A stretch of 64,000 bases of DNA from Bacteroidota bacterium (GTDB taxonomy: Bacteria; Bacteroidota; Bacteroidia; Chitinophagales; Chitinophagaceae), in NCBI GenBank assembly GCA_018266775.1, contig JAFDZS010000001.1, positions 124,001-188,000 on the forward strand, given 5' to 3'. This document shows, piece after piece, positions 43,395 through 53,320 of this stretch. A model generated the notes under the pieces. It ran no database searches. It was not told where the DNA came from and saw only the letters and a program-made list of their open reading frames with translations. Each line of letters starts with the position of its first letter. Position 1 is the first letter of the stretch. A program made the position numbers and the translations under genes.

Positions 43395-45665
43395 ATGAGA
43401 AACGCCATTCTGACCATTACACTGCTTTTATCGGTAGTGCATATTGTAAATGCACAATCCAAAGATGCTGAAAAATACAGGAAAGAATCTGAACAAATGC
43501 GGCAAACTGTTTGGGCATGGGATAAACCACAATTTAAGGTAAGGGATATTCCACAGCAATACGCCAATGCATCAAAAGTGATTATAGCGCACCATACTGA
43601 ATTAACTGCAGACAGTAAATCCAAGTTTGCTTTTTATGGGTTGGGTTTTGGCCCTAAAAAAGAACTTACACTAACAGAAGTAACACGGGAAATGGTTAAA
43701 GTAAACGATAAGAGTGCTGTAACCGATTTCTCTGAATTCAGTTTTACCCAGTTTGAAAGAACGAGTGGTTTTTTCAGTACAGACAAAACCACATCTTACG
43801 TAGGCGTAAGAGTTATTAAACCCAATGGCACCATTAAAGAAATTAATGCAGATGATGTTATACTGACTAAAGATGAAGCTGCAGAAAAAAAAGCAAAGAT
43901 TGCTGTTCCGGATCTTCAGCCCGGTGATATTATCGACTATTTTATTGCCACAGAACAAAACCTTACCAACGATATCAGCAATAAACCTTACCGTGTTTTA
44001 CTCTTCGATGATGCGCCCATTTTAAGTCTTTCTTTTCATGGACAGCTGGGAAAAAAATACGCCATACAATACCGCAGCTATAACGGCGCACCGGAGTTGC
44101 AGGTAAACAAAAATGAAGATAAAGACATTATCATTGATCTTGAAAAAACAAACATCCCGCCTTTTGAAACAGCGCTTTGGGTAGCACCGGGTTTACAGCT
44201 TCCTTTTATCAGGATGAATATTTCCCTGGGTTATAAAGGCATGGGAAGTAAATGGATGGATACACAAAAGCCTGGTGAGGTTTCTAAAAATACAGACAGC
44301 GATGAATTTATTGATGATAAAGCCAGCAGCCTTTCTGTAGACTATTATAATAATTACTGGATGAAAGCTGCAAAAGATCAATTTGATGCCATTGAAAGTG
44401 ATGCCAAAAAGAGGGCAAAAAATGCCGGCATTGCCTATAAGGATCTTAGTGATGAAGACAAGGCCGCACAATTGTATTATACATTCCGCTTTACTAAGTT
44501 GCTCAATTTTGATATCAATGCTTTAAAGGCTAAAATAGATATTGGCAATGCCCGTTTTAACGGGTTTGCTTTTCTGCTCTTTTGTACTTTTAAAGCATCT
44601 GGCTTAAAGCCTGCCATTTTAGTTTCTCCGGAAAGAGATGGTCTGCGCATGGCTGAAATCATGAGTGCAGGCGATCTTACCACTGCGGCATATTTACCAG
44701 AGTCAAAAAAATTCTTTACTATCCGTTCTGTTTATGATATTCCTTTTAGTATACCGGATAATATAGAAGGATTAACCGGCACCAAAAGTTTTACATTCGA
44801 TCATCCGGCAATGATTATGGGTATGAAAAAAATGATGGGCCTTACCAATATAGATCCCGGTCCGGATGTTCCAACTACCACATCAGATAAAAATGCGCAT
44901 ATTGAAAACCTGCAACTGTCATTAACTGCAGATAAAAACAATCTTACTGTTCGGCGCTCTACCACTTTAAGAGGTTTTTATAAAGTGGAGGAGCAACGGG
45001 AGCTGGTATTGTATGAAGATTTGTATGAAGCAGAAAGAAAAGCATTCAATGAAGATAAGTCCCTGCTGGATGACCTTGAGGACAGTAAGAAAGGAAAGAA
45101 GTATGTAGATGAAGTAAGAAGTGCATTTGCCGAAGCCAGGAAAAAACAAAAGGATGCTTTTGTTAAAGAGGCAAAAGACTGGTTTGAGCAGGATGTTACA
45201 GAACTAAAAGAGTATAAAACGGATAACTTGGGCATCAGGCATACTGCACCTGATTTCGTATACAGTTCTTCTTTTAATCTTAGTGGGTTGGTGAAAAAGG
45301 CGGGGAATAATTTGATTGTTGAAATTGGAAAAATCCAGGGTACGCCATTAGTAATAAAACAGGAACAGCGCAAGCGGGACATTGATGTGTACATGCCCTA
45401 TGCTAGAAGTATTGAGTATAATATACAGCTCGATATACCAGACGGATACACCGCTGAAGGTGTAACAGCATTAAACAAAAAAGTGGAAAACGAAACCGGG
45501 TATTTTTCTGCCGAAGCATCTGCAACAGATAAAACAGTAACCATCAAACTTAAAAAGCACTACCTGCATAATTTTGAGCCTGCCAAAAACTGGGATAAAA
45601 TTATTGCCTTTACTGACGCAGCAAACGATTGGGTATCGGCCAAACTACTCTTTAAGAAAAAATAA
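43395..45665 (+). CDS. Exported DUF3857-type protein with degenerate transglutaminase region
   Basis: 756 residues with a signal peptide (MRNAILTITLLLSVVHIVNAQ). The layout matches its upstream neighbour (DUF3857-like N-terminus with VIKPNGTIKEINADDVILT, then VPDLQPGDIIDYFI), but at the place of the catalytic Cys the sequence reads IGNARFNGFAFLLFC and the later His is absent, so it looks catalytically dead. A coiled-coil-like charged segment (about 555-600) and a C-terminal beta domain follow. It may act as a structural partner of the active enzyme in the same operon (inference). Followed by a terminator. Confidence 0.82.
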   Translation: MRNAILTITLLLSVVHIVNAQSKDAEKYRKESEQMRQTVWAWDKPQFKVRDIPQQYANASKVIIAHHTELTADSKSKFAFYGLGFGPKKELTLTEVTREMVKVNDKSAVTDFSEFSFTQFERTSGFFSTDKTTSYVGVRVIKPNGTIKEINADDVILTKDEAAEKKAKIAVPDLQPGDIIDYFIATEQNLTNDISNKPYRVLLFDDAPILSLSFHGQLGKKYAIQYRSYNGAPELQVNKNEDKDIIIDLEKTNIPPFETALWVAPGLQLPFIRMNISLGYKGMGSKWMDTQKPGEVSKNTDSDEFIDDKASSLSVDYYNNYWMKAAKDQFDAIESDAKKRAKNAGIAYKDLSDEDKAAQLYYTFRFTKLLNFDINALKAKIDIGNARFNGFAFLLFCTFKASGLKPAILVSPERDGLRMAEIMSAGDLTTAAYLPESKKFFTIRSVYDIPFSIPDNIEGLTGTKSFTFDHPAMIMGMKKMMGLTNIDPGPDVPTTTSDKNAHIENLQLSLTADKNNLTVRRSTTLRGFYKVEEQRELVLYEDLYEAERKAFNEDKSLLDDLEDSKKGKKYVDEVRSAFAEARKKQKDAFVKEAKDWFEQDVTELKEYKTDNLGIRHTAPDFVYSSSFNLSGLVKKAGNNLIVEIGKIQGTPLVIKQEQRKRDIDVYMPYARSIEYNIQLDIPDGYTAEGVTALNKKVENETGYFSAEASATDKTVTIKLKKHYLHNFEPAKNWDKIIAFTDAANDWVSAKLLFKKK

Positions 45666-45684
45666 ATATTCTTTTTGATAATAG

Positions 45685-45712
45685 ATCCCGTGGCTTCCGC
45701 GGGATTTTTTAT
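45685..45712 (+). terminator. Intrinsic terminator of the DUF3857 operon
   Basis: ATCCCG (T-GG) / (CC-G) CGGGAT stem with a CTT loop, followed by TTTTTATTTT, 20 bp after the stop. Confidence 0.75.
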
Positions 45713-45766
45713 TTTCCATTTTCTTGTTCTTGTAAATTGTGTAACTTAAGTTTTTAAATAGGCTAT

Positions 45767-46864
45767 ATGTTTGAACGAAGCAGAAAATATCTTTCTTACC
45801 TGGTGAATCCGCTGGAGCTGGTGCGAACCAAAAAGGTATTACAGGTAAACCCAACCGTTACCCCATCAAGGAAGGAACCTGATGAAATTAAAATTTTTGT
45901 TTTTGATTACGATATCAACAATGCAGATATCAGGCAACTGGATACTGTTCCGGATTGTTTTTCATTTTTACATTCTTCCAGAACAACATGGCTGAATGTA
46001 GATGGCCTGCGCAAGACCGATGTGGAAACCATCTGCAATCATTTTGGTGTACACTACCTGATCACTGAAGATATTTTAAGTATTGGCCAGCGGGCCAAGA
46101 TGGATGAAATTGAAGGCCTGGTTTTTTGCCTGCTGAACATGATGTACTTTAATGAAAAGGAATCTGCTGTTGAAACAGAACAGATCAGTATTGTGCTGGG
46201 CAAGGATTTTGTGATCAGCTTCCAGGAAGATGCAGCTAAAGATGTGTTTAACCCGTTAAGGGAACGTTTAAAAGTTGCGGGCAGCAGGGTAAGGCAGAAT
46301 AAAGCGGATTTTTTATTTTATAATTTAATTGACCTTATTGTTGATAATTACTTTGTAGTAATGGAAAAGCTGGGTGAAAAAATTGAAGAGCTGGAAGAAG
46401 ACATTGTACACAATGCCAACACCCGCAGCCTGGCAAAAATTAATATGCTGCGTAAAGAAATGATTGTATTAAAAAGAACTATTGCACCGGTAAGGGAAAT
46501 GGTAAGCGGCATTTTGCGCAGCGAAAGCGATTTGGTGCAGGAGCGTACAGAAAAATATTTTAAGGATGTATATGACCACATCATACAGGCAAATGAGTTG
46601 GCAGAGAACTATCGTGATATGATGATGAACCTGAATGACCTTTACCTCAGCAATGTGAATTTAAAAATGAATGAAGTGATGAAGGTAATGGCAGTGGTTA
46701 CCTGTTTGCTGGCGCCGGCAACTGTTATTGGTGGTATTTTCGGAATGAATTTCGAAATCATTCCCCTTACACATAATCACTGGGGATTTTTTATTTCTGT
46801 AGGGTTGATGTTATTTATTCCTATTGTAATGCTGCGCATTTTCCGCAAACGGGGTTGGTTTTAA
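45767..46864 (+). CDS. corA: CorA-type magnesium/cobalt transporter
   Basis: 365 residues. N-terminal cytoplasmic alpha/beta domain, a long helix region (about 195-300), then two transmembrane helices at the C-terminus with the pore signature GMN (about 325; IFGMNFEIIPLTHNHWGF). It forms a pentameric Mg2+ channel in the inner membrane. Monocistronic; no M-box-like riboswitch is recognised in the 100-bp upstream gap. Confidence 0.95.
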   Translation: MFERSRKYLSYLVNPLELVRTKKVLQVNPTVTPSRKEPDEIKIFVFDYDINNADIRQLDTVPDCFSFLHSSRTTWLNVDGLRKTDVETICNHFGVHYLITEDILSIGQRAKMDEIEGLVFCLLNMMYFNEKESAVETEQISIVLGKDFVISFQEDAAKDVFNPLRERLKVAGSRVRQNKADFLFYNLIDLIVDNYFVVMEKLGEKIEELEEDIVHNANTRSLAKINMLRKEMIVLKRTIAPVREMVSGILRSESDLVQERTEKYFKDVYDHIIQANELAENYRDMMMNLNDLYLSNVNLKMNEVMKVMAVVTCLLAPATVIGGIFGMNFEIIPLTHNHWGFFISVGLMLFIPIVMLRIFRKRGWF

Positions 46865-46888
46865 TATAGTGTATGCCTGGTAGTTATT

Positions 46889-47398
46889 TCAGTGCTTCTT
46901 TTTAAAAATAGGTACTGTGCTGCAGGGTTCCCCGTACATAATGCTTTTTACCACCGGCCTCAGCAGGTTGGTAATTTCAACGTATGCAGATTCTGAAATG
47001 GGTAATTCTCCGCAACCTTTTATCACTACGCGTTTATCGGTATAATCTGCCGGGTTAATGGTATTGATTTTCTTAAGGAATATAGTTTGCTTCAACACTT
47101 CTTCATCTCCAAAAACAATATTAGCTGCAACGGGTTGTAAATAACTTGCGGCCAGCATATAGGCCCACATGGGTATAATGGCGTCGGCTGTGCAGGTTAA
47201 TGCTACATTTTTTCCGGTGTAAGATGTGATATCTAAATTCTTCAGCGCCTCCCTGTAATCTTTTTCTTTAAGTATAAGGCCCATGAATAAAAAATCCTTC
47301 AGGTCAAACACGGCTGTTTCTTCCTTTGGGTAATATTCTTCCAGGTCAAGCGTAACAATACCGCTTTCTGCAACCTTATTTGTCATTGCCTCTTCCAT
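46889..47398 (-). CDS. DUF2480-family protein
   Basis: 169 residues matching DUF2480, a Bacteroidota-specific cytoplasmic family (GIVTLDLEEYYP, DLKDFLFMGLILKEKDYREAL, IIPMWAYMLAASYLQP, VVIKGCGELPI). Function unknown. A TAACTTTG promoter box lies only four bases before the ATG at 47398, so the mRNA is probably leaderless, unless translation begins at the in-frame ATG four codons later (47386). Confidence 0.88.
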   Translation of the reverse strand: MEEAMTNKVAESGIVTLDLEEYYPKEETAVFDLKDFLFMGLILKEKDYREALKNLDITSYTGKNVALTCTADAIIPMWAYMLAASYLQPVAANIVFGDEEVLKQTIFLKKINTINPADYTDKRVVIKGCGELPISESAYVEITNLLRPVVKSIMYGEPCSTVPIFKKKH

Positions 47399-47402
47399 AT
47401 TG

Positions 47403-47410
47403 CAAAGTTA
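47403..47410 (-). promoter_or_regulatory. Promoter -7 box abutting the DUF2480 start
   Basis: TAACTTTG on the minus strand, exact TAnnTTTG match, four bases from the ATG at 47398. Confidence 0.55.
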
Positions 47411-47465
47411 TACCAATATTGATGTGGTGGTGGTGCGGTGCTGAAATTTTCTTCTTCTCGAAAAT

Positions 47466-47494
47466 AAAACAGCCACCCAAGCGGTGGCTGTTTT
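47466..47494 (-). terminator. Intrinsic terminator of the foldase gene
   Basis: A 12-bp perfect stem AAAACAGCCACC / GGTGGCTGTTTT with a 5-base loop, followed on the minus strand by ATTTTCG. It lies 25 bp after the stop of the PpiD/SurA-like gene. Confidence 0.8.
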
Positions 47495-47519
47495 GAAACA
47501 AATATTCCGGGGCAGAAAA

Positions 47520-49679
47520 TTAATAATATTTACTGCGGTTGTCTTTAATAGTGGCCTGGTTTTTTAAGCCATCAAACCAACCGGCAGAAACCTGGTTACG
47601 GAGGCTGGCTTTTTTCTGGGTGATTATTGATGCTGCTGCTTCTGGCGTATCTGCTGGTTTTGTTCCAATGCTGTTGACTTTTACCAATACCACACCAGAA
47701 TTTCCCTGTATTGGTGCGGAAACCTTTGTTTGGTTTTCTTTATTAAATGCAGCACCAACTACCCGTGGTTCATCTCCAAAGTCTTTTATAAAGTTGCTTC
47801 CAAATACGATTGATGAATCTGCACCGGCGGTTTTTACTTCCTGTTTATAAGTGCTGGTTGCTTTTTCAAATGTTGGGTTATCACCAAGGTTTTTAATAAT
47901 GATGTCAGATTTTTTATTTTGCCTGATCACGCCATCAACTGAAGCTCTGGCTGTTTTTGCATCCTGTACACCTTCTTTTTGTATTTTATCCAATGTAGCC
48001 ACAATAAACTGGTCTTCTATATTAAATACTTCACTTACATCTCCCGGATCTGCATCGAAAGCCCATTTTACTACTGATCTTGCACCAGGTAACTGGCCTA
48101 TTGAAAAATCGTTTTCTTTTAATGCTGCCGGCCAGCTGATCTTTTGTAAACCATTTTTAGCGATATAAGCATCAAATTCTTTTCCATTTTTTTGTGCTGA
48201 TAATTTAGTCGCTTCCAGGTTGGAGGCTGCAATTGTTGCCGGGCTCGCTGTAATATCCTTTGAATAATAGGCTACCTGGTAAGCAGGTTCAAATTTATAC
48301 TGTTCCATCACTTCTATGTAGTGGTAACCTACGTAATTGTTTCTGTCAACACCCAATACTACTTTTTTAGTTCCGGCTGGTTCATAAAATACAGTGCGGT
48401 AAAAAGAGTCCACCAGGTTATTATTATAATTAAAGTTGTACTCACCCTTAGTGCCTTTACTTCCGGGGTCATCAGAATATTTCAGCACCATTTCATTAAA
48501 ATCCGCACCGCCTTTTATAGCTGCAGCAATACTGTCAATTAATTTTTTAGCAACACTGTCCGGCCTGATTTCTTTATCTAACTGGCCATTTTTAAGGTCT
48601 GCAATTTTGATCAGTATGTGACGGCATTTTACGCTGTCGGCCAGTTGTTTGATATCTGTAACTTTTGCAATGTTGTAGCTTCCGTCTTCAAGGTAAGGGC
48701 CAAAAACACCACCTTTTGGTAAAGCTATAATACTGTCTTTGTAAGTGCCCTTCATTTTACTTTTCCAAACAAAATCTTTATCAAATTGCTTTGACGATCC
48801 ATTTCTTGCCAGGAATGCTGCGGGACTGGAATCTGCTGCTAATTTTTCTTTTTGTGCCGCTACCTGTTCCATTGCCAGTGCTGTATCTTTTCCGTTTGGC
48901 TTTTGGCTGAAAGCTACATAAGAAATAACACGGCCGGCTTCCTGTTTAAACAACCCTTTATGTTTGGCTACATAGTCATTAATCTCATCGTCAGATACTT
49001 TAATAGTACTGTCGCTGATTACATTAAATGGTATATTAACGTATGAAATATTGGCAAAGCTTTTTGTATTTGCACTATCTCTTTCTTTCATCCAGGTGGG
49101 ATAATAAGCTGCTGCATTGAGCAGAGAAAAATATTTTTGTGAAGTGCTGCCGAGTTTTTGTGGTTCTATAATTTGTGTTTCAATCGCCTCCTTTTGTTTA
49201 TCCTTTGCTTTTTTCATATTAGAAATAGCAGCAGCCACTTTCACAGGATCCAGTTTTCCGGTGGCAGGGTCAACCATATCGGGTTGTTGTAATAATGGAT
49301 TACCGGGCTCATCGCTTGCTAAAAAGGCTGACAATTCTTTGGACGTATAATCAATTCCCAGTTTATCGGCTTCTTTATAAAATATTTTTTCTGCCACTGC
49401 CTGGTTCCAAACCTGTTCCCTTATGGTATTATAATCAACATTGTTGTTGCCGTTCTGCTTTGCCATATCATAGGCATCATTCACTCTTTTATCAAAATCG
49501 GCTTTTTCTATTGGGTCACCATCAACTTTACCTACATTGCTTGATAATGAATTAAAAAAACCACCGGCTCCTTTGTTGCCGGATTTGGCATCCATCAGCA
49601 GAAAGCCGATCAAACTTAAAGCAATCACTGCAATCACAACTGCAGCTCCTTTGTCACGGATTGTTTGAATTAGTTGCAT
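47520..49679 (-). CDS. PpiD/SurA-like peptidylprolyl isomerase
   Basis: 719 residues. One N-terminal transmembrane anchor (GAAVVIAVIALSLIGFLLM), then a SurA-type N-terminal chaperone domain (about 35-230), a parvulin domain (about 345-465; KCRHILIKI, ADFNEMVLKYSDDPGSKGTKGEY) and a C-terminal chaperone part. Anchored in the inner membrane with the bulk in the periplasm, it helps fold outer-membrane proteins. Promoter box TATTTTTG 26 bp upstream. It borders the candidate replication origin. Confidence 0.93.
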   Translation of the reverse strand: MQLIQTIRDKGAAVVIAVIALSLIGFLLMDAKSGNKGAGGFFNSLSSNVGKVDGDPIEKADFDKRVNDAYDMAKQNGNNNVDYNTIREQVWNQAVAEKIFYKEADKLGIDYTSKELSAFLASDEPGNPLLQQPDMVDPATGKLDPVKVAAAISNMKKAKDKQKEAIETQIIEPQKLGSTSQKYFSLLNAAAYYPTWMKERDSANTKSFANISYVNIPFNVISDSTIKVSDDEINDYVAKHKGLFKQEAGRVISYVAFSQKPNGKDTALAMEQVAAQKEKLAADSSPAAFLARNGSSKQFDKDFVWKSKMKGTYKDSIIALPKGGVFGPYLEDGSYNIAKVTDIKQLADSVKCRHILIKIADLKNGQLDKEIRPDSVAKKLIDSIAAAIKGGADFNEMVLKYSDDPGSKGTKGEYNFNYNNNLVDSFYRTVFYEPAGTKKVVLGVDRNNYVGYHYIEVMEQYKFEPAYQVAYYSKDITASPATIAASNLEATKLSAQKNGKEFDAYIAKNGLQKISWPAALKENDFSIGQLPGARSVVKWAFDADPGDVSEVFNIEDQFIVATLDKIQKEGVQDAKTARASVDGVIRQNKKSDIIIKNLGDNPTFEKATSTYKQEVKTAGADSSIVFGSNFIKDFGDEPRVVGAAFNKENQTKVSAPIQGNSGVVLVKVNSIGTKPADTPEAAASIITQKKASLRNQVSAGWFDGLKNQATIKDNRSKYY

Positions 49680-49704
49680 AATTTCCTGTAATTAAAATGG
49701 ACGG

Positions 49705-49712
49705 CAAAAATA
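49705..49712 (-). promoter_or_regulatory. Promoter -7 box of the foldase gene
   Basis: TATTTTTG on the minus strand, exact TAnnTTTG match, 26 bp upstream of the ATG at 49679. Confidence 0.55.
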
Positions 49713-49800
49713 GGGGAAAAAACAGATATTAACACTTAATTTTTACGTGCTAAAAAAGCCAGAACTTGAGTATTTTCAGGTATTTCGGGGGAGTGTGGCG

Positions 49801-50268
49801 GTTTTCATTCAAAAATGTTATACACATTTACAGGTCTGGTATTTTGTTCACAATGCTGTGTGTATAAAGCCGTATTAATGTGTATAAGCCCATGCTGGTT
49901 GATCCAAAAAATCTTAAAAGTTTGGGCTAAAATATTAGTGCATCACAAAATGATGGTTAGCTGTGTTGGAAGATGACAGTTTATGCCATCGTTATCAACA
50001 TGGCTGTCATTGGTTAACTATCATATTATTTTCCCCGTGTTTTTTTATTCACCGGTGTTCATAATTATAGAATACTTGAACAATGAATGAGGTATAGCAA
50101 GGTTTTCAGCCGCATATAGTGCATTATATAAATGTTAATTACGTGTGGATGAAAGTGAATAAACAAAAGGTTTTAATTTTACATTATAAAGGAAAATTTT
50201 TCTTTACACTTATTAACAGCCCTAATAGTAATAGGTGGTTATATAAATAATATATATTAATAGATATT
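49801..50268. other. Candidate chromosomal replication origin (oriC)
   Basis: Most of the largest gene-free stretch in the window (49680-50268). It holds three exact TTATACACA DnaA boxes: 49818-49826 on plus, 49859-49867 and 49879-49887 on minus, spaced 41 and 20 bp, near whole helical turns. One-mismatch boxes are at 49844-49852 (TTGTTCACA), 49992-50000 (TTATCAACA) and 50144-50152 (minus, TCATCCACA). An AT-rich tract at about 50236-50268 (TATATAAATAATATATATTA) could be the unwinding element. Flanking genes diverge. dnaA is not adjacent, but dnaN and mnmG are both in the window. Confidence 0.6.
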
Positions 50269-51273
50269 ATGGCAGATATTAACAGCGCAAAATTGAATCT
50301 TGAAAAAGCGGGTTTCCTCGATATTGATGTAGATCCTGAAAAAGATCTTTTTGCAGAAATTGAAAGATTGAAAAAAGAAAAAAACGCCATCATACTGGCG
50401 CATTATTACCAGGAGCCGGATATTCAGGATGTGGCTGATTTTATTGGTGACAGTTTAGGACTTGCCCAGGCTGCTGAAAGAACTGACGCTGACATTATTG
50501 TTTTTGCTGGTGTACATTTTATGGCCGAAACGGCGAAAATTCTAAATCCCTCAAAAAAAGTTTTATTACCCGATTTAAAAGCCGGCTGTTCACTCAGCGA
50601 TAGTGCACCGCCTGCACTGTTTAAGCAATTCAGGGATAAACACCCGGACCATATCGTGATAACTTATATCAACTGTTCAGCCGGCATGAAAGCGTTAAGT
50701 GATATTATCTGCACGTCGTCCAACGCACAAAAAATAATTGAAAGTTTACCGGTTGATCAAAAGATCATTTTTGCACCAGATAAAAATCTTGGGGCTTACA
50801 TCAATAAACAAACAGGCAGGGATATGCTGTTGTGGAACGGTGCTTGTATGGTGCATGAAATTTTTAGTCTGGAAAAAATTACCAAATTAAAGATCAGGCA
50901 CCCAAAGGCAAAAGTGATCGCTCACCCGGAATGTGAAGCGCCCGTTTTGGCTGTAGCGGATTATATTGGCAGTACCACGGGCTTATTAAAGTTTACCCAG
51001 AAAGATGATGCGCAGGAATATATTGTGGTTACTGAAACAGGAATATTACACCAGATGCAGAAGAATAATCCGCAAAAAACTTTTATACCGGCGCCCCCGA
51101 ATAACAGTTGTGCCTGTAATGATTGCCCGCACATGAAATTAAATACACTGGAAAAATTATACCTGTGCATGCAATATGAACTTCCGGAAATAACAATGAA
51201 TGAAGAGTTACGCATTGCTGCAAAAAAGCCAATTGACCGTATGCTGCAAATCAGCGCTCAGTATGGTTTATAA
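50269..51273 (+). CDS. nadA: Quinolinate synthase A
   Basis: 334 residues, usual length. Blocks: [23 protein letters not shown] (near 42), [12 protein letters not shown] (near 83), [10 protein letters not shown] (first cluster Cys, near 106), NGACMVHE (near 192), AHPECEAPV and the C-terminal [10 protein letters not shown] (near 285). It condenses iminoaspartate with dihydroxyacetone phosphate to quinolinate using a [4Fe-4S] cluster. nadB and nadC are not adjacent; nadD, later in the same pathway, is at 55079. It begins right beside the candidate origin, and its 3' end overlaps the convergent DUF3089 gene by 6 bp. Confidence 0.97.
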   Translation: MADINSAKLNLEKAGFLDIDVDPEKDLFAEIERLKKEKNAIILAHYYQEPDIQDVADFIGDSLGLAQAAERTDADIIVFAGVHFMAETAKILNPSKKVLLPDLKAGCSLSDSAPPALFKQFRDKHPDHIVITYINCSAGMKALSDIICTSSNAQKIIESLPVDQKIIFAPDKNLGAYINKQTGRDMLLWNGACMVHEIFSLEKITKLKIRHPKAKVIAHPECEAPVLAVADYIGSTTGLLKFTQKDDAQEYIVVTETGILHQMQKNNPQKTFIPAPPNNSCACNDCPHMKLNTLEKLYLCMQYELPEITMNEELRIAAKKPIDRMLQISAQYGL

Positions 51274-52335
51274 TTGTTGTTGTTTCTTTAAAAAGGAAAC
51301 AATTCTGGCTTTAATATTTTGCCTGATGTTCATATAAAACAGGTTAATATCTCCAATATGATAATTCTTTTTGGTAAAAAAAATATTTCCGAAAAACTTC
51401 GGTTTACTAACCCATAACACATTACCATGTATGTTGGCATTAACAACATGTGGTATAATTTTATTGAATTTCAGCAGTACGCCTCCTGTGTTTTTAGATG
51501 CTGGTTCAAATAAAGTATCTGTTGTCCAGCTTAATGGGTTTACCACAATAGCCTTAAATTGTTCCTTTGCTACAAAATAAGGCTCAGTGTACCCTCTTTT
51601 AAAGGTACGCCAGCTTATAATACAGCCGGTCGAAAGAGAATCTTTACAGGAGGTAAGCGACGTAAAATAATCAGCAGGAACGGGCAAGCCAATAAGATAT
51701 ACACAAACTAATTGTTGCTGCAGTGGTTTGTTTTCAAAGAACTCTTTTAATAACCTTGCGGCATGTTTGGTTCCCTGGCTGTGTGCGGCTATTATTATTG
51801 GTCTGCCGTTATTGTAATGCTGAAGGTAAAATAAAAAAGCATTCTTAATGTCTGTGTATGCAGTATCAAAATAAGGAGCAGCAGAATCTTGATTAATAAA
51901 AAATGCTTTAAGGTTAGCTTGGCGGTATCGTGGTGCAAAAACCCTGCAGCTTTCATTAAATACACTGGCCTGGTAAAGTATTGTAGACTTGTCTGTTTTA
52001 CGGTTAATGACAGAATCATTTACAGGCGCATTCCAGCGGTAATCGTTTTTACCTGTTAATGTTGTGGGATGTATAAAAAACACATCAGCAGTACTGTCGG
52101 GATGATAATTAATGCGTAATTCTTTAGGAATGCTGTCACTGGCGTCTTTTTTCCACGGATGCGCTGCCCAATAGTACAAGTTATTGTAATCCGGTATTAT
52201 ACTCATGTTAGTACCGCTACCTGTTGTATTTTGACTGTGTATCTTTTTACTGCATGAAAAAAATACAATAATTATGCAAAGCAAAAAACAAGCTGATATA
52301 CTTTTTGGAAATGAATAAGTTTTGTAATTTTTCAT
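51268..52335 (-). CDS. DUF3089-family lipoprotein, alpha/beta-hydrolase-like
   Basis: 355 residues from the ATG at 52335 (a TTG two codons earlier is unlikely). Export signal ending in FFSCSK, a lipobox-like Cys. The DUF3089 pattern is clear: [33 protein letters not shown], and the nucleophile elbow [10 protein letters not shown] (near 188). An alpha/beta-hydrolase fold is expected, with Ser in HSQG as nucleophile. Substrate unknown; probably an envelope esterase. Confidence 0.88.
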   Translation of the reverse strand: MKNYKTYSFPKSISACFLLCIIIVFFSCSKKIHSQNTTGSGTNMSIIPDYNNLYYWAAHPWKKDASDSIPKELRINYHPDSTADVFFIHPTTLTGKNDYRWNAPVNDSVINRKTDKSTILYQASVFNESCRVFAPRYRQANLKAFFINQDSAAPYFDTAYTDIKNAFLFYLQHYNNGRPIIIAAHSQGTKHAARLLKEFFENKPLQQQLVCVYLIGLPVPADYFTSLTSCKDSLSTGCIISWRTFKRGYTEPYFVAKEQFKAIVVNPLSWTTDTLFEPASKNTGGVLLKFNKIIPHVVNANIHGNVLWVSKPKFFGNIFFTKKNYHIGDINLFYMNIRQNIKARIVSFLKKQQQL

Positions 52336-52374
52336 AAACAATTATACATTCGCTCTCTCTTAAAGAATAAATAT

Positions 52375-53316
52375 ATGGCTATTCCTTCAGTTGACCTTGC
52401 TGATTTCTTAAGTGGAGACAGCGTTAAAAAGGCGTCGTTTGTGCAGCAATTGGGTAAAGCGTATGAAGAAGTTGGTTTTGTTGCAGTAAAAAATCATGGT
52501 GTTCCAGATCAACTGATTGCTGATTTATACAAATATGTGCAGGAATTCTTCTCGCTTCCGCTTGAGCATAAAAAGAGATATGAAATTCCTGAATTGGCCG
52601 GGCAAAGGGGTTATACCAGTTTTGGTAAGGAGCATGCAAAAGGAAGTGAGGCTCCGGATCTCAAAGAATTTTTTCAATACGGACAAATACCAAGGGATAA
52701 TTTTAAGGAGGAAGATTATCCTCCCAACGTACAAGTAAATGAAATAAGCACATTTAACCCCACAATGGAAAATGCTTACCGGGCTTTTGAAAAATCTGGT
52801 ACAGCGTTATTACAGGCCATTGCACTATACCTGGGCTTGGAGGAACATTATTTTGATGATTATGTGTATAATGGAAATTCCATTTTGAGGTCCATTCATT
52901 ATCCGCCAATTACACATGAACCCAAAAGTGCTATACGGGCAGAACAGCATGAAGATATCAACCTGATTACTTTACTTGTTGGCGCTTCGGCTGATGGTTT
53001 GCAAATATTAACAAAGCAGGGTGAATGGGTGGGTGTAACATCACTTCCTGAACAAATTGTAGTTAATGTTGGTGATATGCTGCAGCGGCTTACGAATAAT
53101 AAATTACGAAGCACAACACACAGGGTGGTGAATCCACCAAGAGAATTGTGGCATACTTCAAGGTTCTCAATTCCATTTTTTCTGCACCCCAAAAGCAGCA
53201 TGAGCCTGCGTTGCCTGGATGGTTGCATTTCAGCTGAACAACCAAAAGCTTACGCAGATGCTACAGCTGGAGAATACCTGGATGAGCGTTTACGGGAAAT
53301 TGGCCTGAAAAAATAA
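52375..53316 (+). CDS. Isopenicillin N synthase-family 2OG-Fe(II) oxygenase
   Basis: 313 residues. DIOX_N part: MAIPSVDLADFL, EEVGFVAVKNHGVP. Jelly-roll core with iron ligands His-x-Asp in EQHEDINLITLL (near 193) and distal His in STTHRVVNP (near 248); RFSIPFFLHP supplies the 2-oxoglutarate-binding Arg. An oxidative enzyme on an unknown substrate; not evidence for penicillin synthesis. The lipoprotein gene follows after 4 bases, so an operon. Confidence 0.92.
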   Translation: MAIPSVDLADFLSGDSVKKASFVQQLGKAYEEVGFVAVKNHGVPDQLIADLYKYVQEFFSLPLEHKKRYEIPELAGQRGYTSFGKEHAKGSEAPDLKEFFQYGQIPRDNFKEEDYPPNVQVNEISTFNPTMENAYRAFEKSGTALLQAIALYLGLEEHYFDDYVYNGNSILRSIHYPPITHEPKSAIRAEQHEDINLITLLVGASADGLQILTKQGEWVGVTSLPEQIVVNVGDMLQRLTNNKLRSTTHRVVNPPRELWHTSRFSIPFFLHPKSSMSLRCLDGCISAEQPKAYADATAGEYLDERLREIGLKK

Positions 53317-53320
53317 GTGT

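Noticed and set aside
52375..53316. Penicillin biosynthesis gene
   Set aside because: Only the general isopenicillin N synthase-like oxygenase fold is supported; no other beta-lactam pathway genes are present.
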